Assembly (NCBI GenBank): GCA_028293775.1
Contig: JAQGOD010000006.1
Span: 1-8,237 of the forward strand
Source: Gammaproteobacteria bacterium
GTDB lineage: Bacteria; Pseudomonadota; Gammaproteobacteria; Steroidobacterales; Steroidobacteraceae
DNA length: 8,237 nt
Direction: 5' to 3'
Shown here one piece after another: positions 4,982 to 8,237 of the stretch. Numbering within the stretch: the first letter of the stretch is position 1; each line of letters starts with the position of its first letter. The position numbers and the translations under genes were made by a program. The notes beneath the pieces are model-generated. The model worked only from the letters and a program-made list of their open reading frames with translations. It ran no database searches and was not told the DNA's origin.

Positions 4982-6282
4982 GGACGTGCGGCTAACATCG
5001 GCGCGGCTGCGCCCGGCGCAGCTTGCCCGGAACGCGTTGTGCGGCTGAGCTTCGCGGGTTCATTGGCCCGGGGTCCCGCGTTGTCCGCGATGATGGCGGC
5101 GATCCGTGCATTGACAGAGGGGTCATCCCCCGCACTGGTCTGCTTCGGCAGCGGAACATTGCGCACCGCGGTGGACATCAGCGGACCCGTCGCATCGTGC
5201 AAATCGACGCGCACCGTGGTCGAGAGCCCGATGCGCAGCGGATGCGCCTTGAGTTCGTTCTCATCCAGCAGGATGCGCACCGGCACACGCTGCACGATCT
5301 TGATCCAATTGCCCGAGGCATTCTGCGAGGGCAGCAACGCAAATGCATTGCCGCTGCCGGCGGCGATGCCGGCGAGGCGACCGTGATACGTGACCTGGTG
5401 ACCATACAAGTCGGTTCGCACCGTGACCGGTTGGCCGGTGCGCATGCGCTCGAGTTGCACTTCCTTGAAGTTGGCATCCACCCACACGTTCTCGAGGGGC
5501 ACGACGGCCAGCAGCGGTGTGCCGGCAGCGACTCGCTGCCCGACCTGCACGGAGCGTTTAGCGACGACGCCGCTCACGGGCGAGTCCAGCTCAGTTCGAT
5601 GCAGTGCCAGCGCGGCATTGCGCACCGCGGCTGCCGCCGCCAAGACTTGGGGGTGATTTGAAATCGTGGTGCCGTCGATTTGCGCCACGGTTTGGCTCAA
5701 TTGCTCGTGCGCCGCCGCGACATTGGCGCGCGTCGTCGTCACGGCATCGCGTGCATGAGAGAGCTCTTCGGCGGAAATGGCGCCGTCCTCGATCAAGGTG
5801 CCGCGGCGTTTCAAATCATCGTCCGCCGTACGGGCGGCTTGCTCGCGCTGCGCGATCTGGGCACGCAACTCTTGGCCTTGGGCAAACAGGCCGCGCACTT
5901 GACGCACTGCGCGTGCCAAATCGGCCTCGGCGTTCTCCTCGCCGATTTTCGCATCCGCCGGATCGAGCTGCAGCAGCGCTTGGCCTTCGTTCACGAGCTG
6001 CGTATCGTCCACGTTCAATGACAGCACGGTGCCGGGAACTTCGCTGGTCACCTGCACCACGTCGCCGTTTACGTAGCCGTCATCGGTGCTTTCAAAGTAC
6101 CGGGCATCAAAGAACCAGTAGCCCGCATAACCTAAGCCGCTCAAGAGCACCACGGCGCCTAGGCCGAGCAGACCTAATCGGCGCGCACGGTTCGGAGCGG
6201 CGGGTGCAGCGGGGTTGGGAGGCGCAGTCGGTTGAGCCGCCGCAGTCGATCGAGAGGGGTCGTTGGTTTCTTGGCTTGTCAT
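4978..6282 (-). CDS. emrA: EmrA/HlyD-type membrane fusion protein of the pump
   Basis: This 434-residue periplasmic adapter links the EmrB-like exporter to the outer-membrane channel. A Pro/Ala-rich cytoplasmic head (1-32) is followed by one membrane anchor (about 36-58) and then the signature ARYFESTDDGYVNGDVVQVTSEVPGTV (60-86), the first half of the lipoyl/barrel-sandwich domain. An alpha-helical hairpin with coiled-coil character spans about 110-230. The second lipoyl half is LDSPVSGVVAKRSVQVGQRV (232-251), and beta-barrel sequence follows (265-365), including VWVDANFKEVQLERM (266-280). The last 60 or so residues form a polar and Ala/Pro-rich tail that makes it longer than E. coli EmrA (390 residues). 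The ATG at 6282 overlaps the stop of the outer-membrane gene by four bases (ATGA), and the upstream Shine-Dalgarno match is weak, so it depends on coupling. Confidence 0.95.
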   Translation of the reverse strand: MTSQETNDPSRSTAAAQPTAPPNPAAPAAPNRARRLGLLGLGAVVLLSGLGYAGYWFFDARYFESTDDGYVNGDVVQVTSEVPGTVLSLNVDDTQLVNEGQALLQLDPADAKIGEENAEADLARAVRQVRGLFAQGQELRAQIAQREQAARTADDDLKRRGTLIEDGAISAEELSHARDAVTTTRANVAAAHEQLSQTVAQIDGTTISNHPQVLAAAAAVRNAALALHRTELDSPVSGVVAKRSVQVGQRVAAGTPLLAVVPLENVWVDANFKEVQLERMRTGQPVTVRTDLYGHQVTYHGRLAGIAAGSGNAFALLPSQNASGNWIKIVQRVPVRILLDENELKAHPLRIGLSTTVRVDLHDATGPLMSTAVRNVPLPKQTSAGDDPSVNARIAAIIADNAGPRANEPAKLSRTTRSGQAAPGAAAPMLAARP

Positions 6283-7745
6283 GGTAGTACCCGTGTCAAA
6301 ACTTGATCGGAATTCGGGGAGGGGCCCGCGGGGCCCGCGGGCGCGCCCGAGGCGCGGGCATCGAAGCTGCCGCCGATGGCGAGCAGCAGGGTCACTCGCG
6401 CCACAGCTTGATTGGCGACGATGTCGACCATCGATTGACGCGCAGTGAGCACTTGAGTTTCTGCGTTGAGCACCGAGAGGTAGCTGGCAAGGCCTGCGCG
6501 GTAGCGCTCCTCTGCTAACTTGTAGGCCGCTTCGTTGGCCTCCAAGGTCTGTTGCTGTTCCACCCGCTCACGTGCCAACGCATCGATGCGTGTGAGTTGA
6601 TCTGCCGTTTGCTGAACGGCGCGCAGCACCGTGTCGTTGTAGCCGGCAATTGCTGAATCGAGCTGCGCCTCGCTGCTCTTGTACTGCGCCCGCAGACGGC
6701 CGCCGTCGAACAGAGGCAGCGAAATGAGCGGGCCCACGCCATATCCGGCCGCGTTGCCCTGAAACAAATTTTGCAAGCCAAACGCACCGATGCCGGCGAG
6801 CGCCTTGATGTTGATGTCCGGATAAAACGCGGCTCTGTCGGAGAGCCGCTGCGAATCCGCGGCTTGGATGCCGAGACGTGCGGAGAGCACATCCGGACGG
6901 CGCGCCAGCAAGTTAATGGGCAACGCCGTCGGGATCGGTAATGCCGCATCGAGATTCAAGGCTGGGCGCTGTATCGAGGCATAGGCATCGGCACCCTGCC
7001 CGCTCAATACGGCAAGCTGGTGAACGGCCAGATCCGCTGCAGCTTGTGCCTGGTCACGCGCGACGCGGGCTTGCGGCAGCTGGCCTTCGGCTTGCCGCAA
7101 TTCGAGTTTGGTGTCCAGCCCGGCGGCGACGCGGCGGCGGGTGATCGCGAGGATGTTTTCGCGCTGGGCCGCCGAACGCTCCGCGATATCGGCCAAGGCG
7201 TTTTCGCGATACAGCTCGACATAGGACTGTGCGATGGCGGTGGCCAGCATGAGCTTCGCGTTCTCGAAGTCCATGGCCGCGGACTGAGTGAGTGCCTGCG
7301 CGCGATGCACCGCGTTCGCCTGCCGTCCCCAGAAATCCAGGTCCCAACCCAAGCTGACGCCCGCCTGGGCCATCCAAAAACTGTGTCCGGCGAGGGGCGG
7401 CGGAATGAGGTAGTTCTGCGGCGCATGTTGATACAGCGCGCTGGCATCCAAGTTGGCACTGGGCAATAACTTCGATTGGGCCACTTGCGTGCGCGCCAAT
7501 GCGTCAGCTACGCGTGCCTGCGCATCGGCAAGCGTCGGACTGTCTTTGAGACCTGTTCGTATCAACCGGTCCAATTGCGGATCGTCGAAGGAAGTCCACC
7601 AGCCATCGGGAACCGGTTCGACCGCCACGCCGCTCAAACCCACGCGGGTATTTTCCAAGGCCTTAGCGTGCGGGGACTCTTTCGGCGGCAGCACGCAGCC
7701 GGCGAGCAAGAGGCTGCCGACGAGCAGTGCGCCTTTGAAGTACAT
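6279..7745 (-). CDS. NodT/OprM-type outer-membrane efflux lipoprotein
   Basis: This TolC-like outer-membrane channel completes the tripartite pump. With the ATG at 7745 it has 488 residues. The signal peptide ends in a lipobox, LLAGC, so Cys17 should be acylated. The family opening is WWTSFDDPQLDRLI (49-62), followed by WDLDFWGRQ (134-142), LARRPDVLSARL (280-291) and PLFDGGRLRAQ (344-354). These belong to the two homologous outer-membrane-efflux repeats, here about residues 55-245 and 270-458, each with long periplasmic helices. A TTG three codons upstream, at 7754, is in frame and overlaps the MarR stop. I prefer the ATG because a GGAGG lies ten bases before it and only one base before the TTG. 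The C-terminal tail is low-complexity (GAPAGPAGPSP) and is encoded by a short tandem repeat. The gene lies between the regulator and the adapter, the usual order for such operons. Confidence 0.94.
   Translation of the reverse strand: MYFKGALLVGSLLLAGCVLPPKESPHAKALENTRVGLSGVAVEPVPDGWWTSFDDPQLDRLIRTGLKDSPTLADAQARVADALARTQVAQSKLLPSANLDASALYQHAPQNYLIPPPLAGHSFWMAQAGVSLGWDLDFWGRQANAVHRAQALTQSAAMDFENAKLMLATAIAQSYVELYRENALADIAERSAAQRENILAITRRRVAAGLDTKLELRQAEGQLPQARVARDQAQAAADLAVHQLAVLSGQGADAYASIQRPALNLDAALPIPTALPINLLARRPDVLSARLGIQAADSQRLSDRAAFYPDINIKALAGIGAFGLQNLFQGNAAGYGVGPLISLPLFDGGRLRAQYKSSEAQLDSAIAGYNDTVLRAVQQTADQLTRIDALARERVEQQQTLEANEAAYKLAEERYRAGLASYLSVLNAETQVLTARQSMVDIVANQAVARVTLLLAIGGSFDARASGAPAGPAGPSPNSDQVLTRVLP
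6322..6339. repeat. Tandem 9-bp repeat GGGCCCGCG x2
   Basis: Two exact copies of GGGCCCGCG abut on the plus strand, followed by more GC-only sequence to about 6360. On the minus strand they encode the Ala-Gly-Pro repeats in the C-terminal tail of the outer-membrane lipoprotein. The repeat is self-complementary enough to form stable hairpins and lies roughly 40-60 bases upstream of the adapter start codon. Confidence 0.7.
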
Positions 7746-7750
7746 GGCTC

Positions 7751-8236
7751 TCAAGCCTCCGCCGCGACAAGGTTCGGGTCGAGTTGCGCTTGCAGCGTCG
7801 TGTTGAGCTTGATCAACAAGCGCAGCATTTCCTGCACCTCGGACTTGGTGAAGTCGGTCAACGCCGCATTAAGCTTATCGACGACCATCGGAATGAGGCT
7901 CTCGATGACCTCGCGGCCCGCCGGCGTGAGCTGCAGTTCGACCTTGCGGCGGTCCCGATCCCGCCGCACGCGCTCCAACAGGCCACGCTCGGCCAGCTGG
8001 TCAATGACCCGGGTGAGAGCACCGCTGTCGTGACGGTATTGAGTGCAGATGTCCTTCGGGTTGACGACCATACCGTCGCGAAGGGAAGCCAAAATCACGT
8101 ACTGGATGAAACTGAACCCGTGACTCTCGAACAAGGGTTCCATGACATCGAGGATCATGGAATGCGCACGCTTTACCAGGTACCCGATGCTGAACTGCGA
8201 CTTGTACGTGGAAACTTGATAATACTGCTTGGACAT
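7751..8236 (-). CDS. MarR-family winged-helix transcriptional regulator
   Basis: This 161-residue protein has the usual MarR length and is the likely local repressor of the pump operon. An N-terminal dimerisation helix (about 10-38) is followed by FSFIQYVILASL (41-52) and the DNA-binding core: helices across NPKDICTQYRHDSGALTRVIDQL (59-81), with the recognition helix around DSGALTRVIDQL, and a wing DRDRRKVELQLTPAG (93-107). The conserved ERGLLERV (83-90) leads into the wing. The C-terminal helices (about 110-150) close the dimer. The only cysteine is Cys64, so a two-cysteine redox switch within one chain is not possible. The protein appears complete from the ATG at 8236, but just one base is visible upstream, so a longer start and the operator cannot be checked. 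MarR proteins typically bind a palindrome at their own promoter and release it when a small, often phenolic, ligand binds; that the ligand is a pump substrate is inference. Confidence 0.93.
   Translation of the reverse strand: MSKQYYQVSTYKSQFSIGYLVKRAHSMILDVMEPLFESHGFSFIQYVILASLRDGMVVNPKDICTQYRHDSGALTRVIDQLAERGLLERVRRDRDRRKVELQLTPAGREVIESLIPMVVDKLNAALTDFTKSEVQEMLRLLIKLNTTLQAQLDPNLVAAEA
7756..7760 (-). promoter_or_regulatory. GGAGG site that decides the start of the outer-membrane gene
   Basis: GGAGG on the minus strand lies inside the last codons of the MarR gene, ten bases before the ATG at 7745. It is too close to the alternative TTG at 7754 to serve it, so it favours the ATG start. Confidence 0.5.
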
Positions 8237-8237
8237 T

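Noticed and set aside
8034..8237. MarR operator or operon promoter at the right edge
   Set aside because: All but one of these bases are coding sequence of the MarR gene, and its upstream region lies outside the window, so nothing can be said about the operator.

Overview
This is a GC-rich window that reads like a Gram-negative proteobacterial chromosome, probably a gammaproteobacterium. The evidence is an outer-membrane efflux lipoprotein with a lipobox, a three-component EmrAB-type pump, and a small Cys/His protein of a kind I associate with gammaproteobacteria. Lineage is inferred from gene content only. I see no rRNA, tRNA, CRISPR array, transposase or integrase.

From 8236 down to 1021 six genes run on the minus strand with almost no space between them: a MarR-family regulator, a NodT/OprM-type outer-membrane lipoprotein, an EmrA/HlyD-type membrane fusion protein, an EmrB-type DHA2 14-helix MFS exporter, a gamma-glutamyltransferase-like Ntn hydrolase, and an alpha/beta hydrolase. 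The junctions are a 5-nt gap (with the preferred start), two 4-bp start/stop overlaps, and two gaps of about 10 nt. In both short gaps the Shine-Dalgarno sequence overlaps the upstream stop codon. This is the signature of one translationally coupled operon. The first four genes form a familiar module, a ligand-responsive repressor followed by a complete inner-to-outer-membrane drug pump. The two trailing hydrolases suggest that the compound sensed and exported, or a relative of it, is also cleaved at amide and ester (or C-C) bonds. The substrate is unknown. The operon promoter and MarR operator lie beyond the right edge.

The stretch 528-1020 has no well-supported gene. It carries a possible promoter and overlapping palindromes for the small gene to its left, and a block (about 698-946) with several adjacent short inverted repeats, a perfect TATAAT and a weak 75-codon open frame. 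That block could be a small RNA, a short leaderless gene or a degenerate repeat.

At the left, 129-527 on the minus strand encodes a 132-residue cysteine/histidine-rich conserved protein of unknown function with its own ribosome binding site. Positions 1-128 hold nothing I can support.
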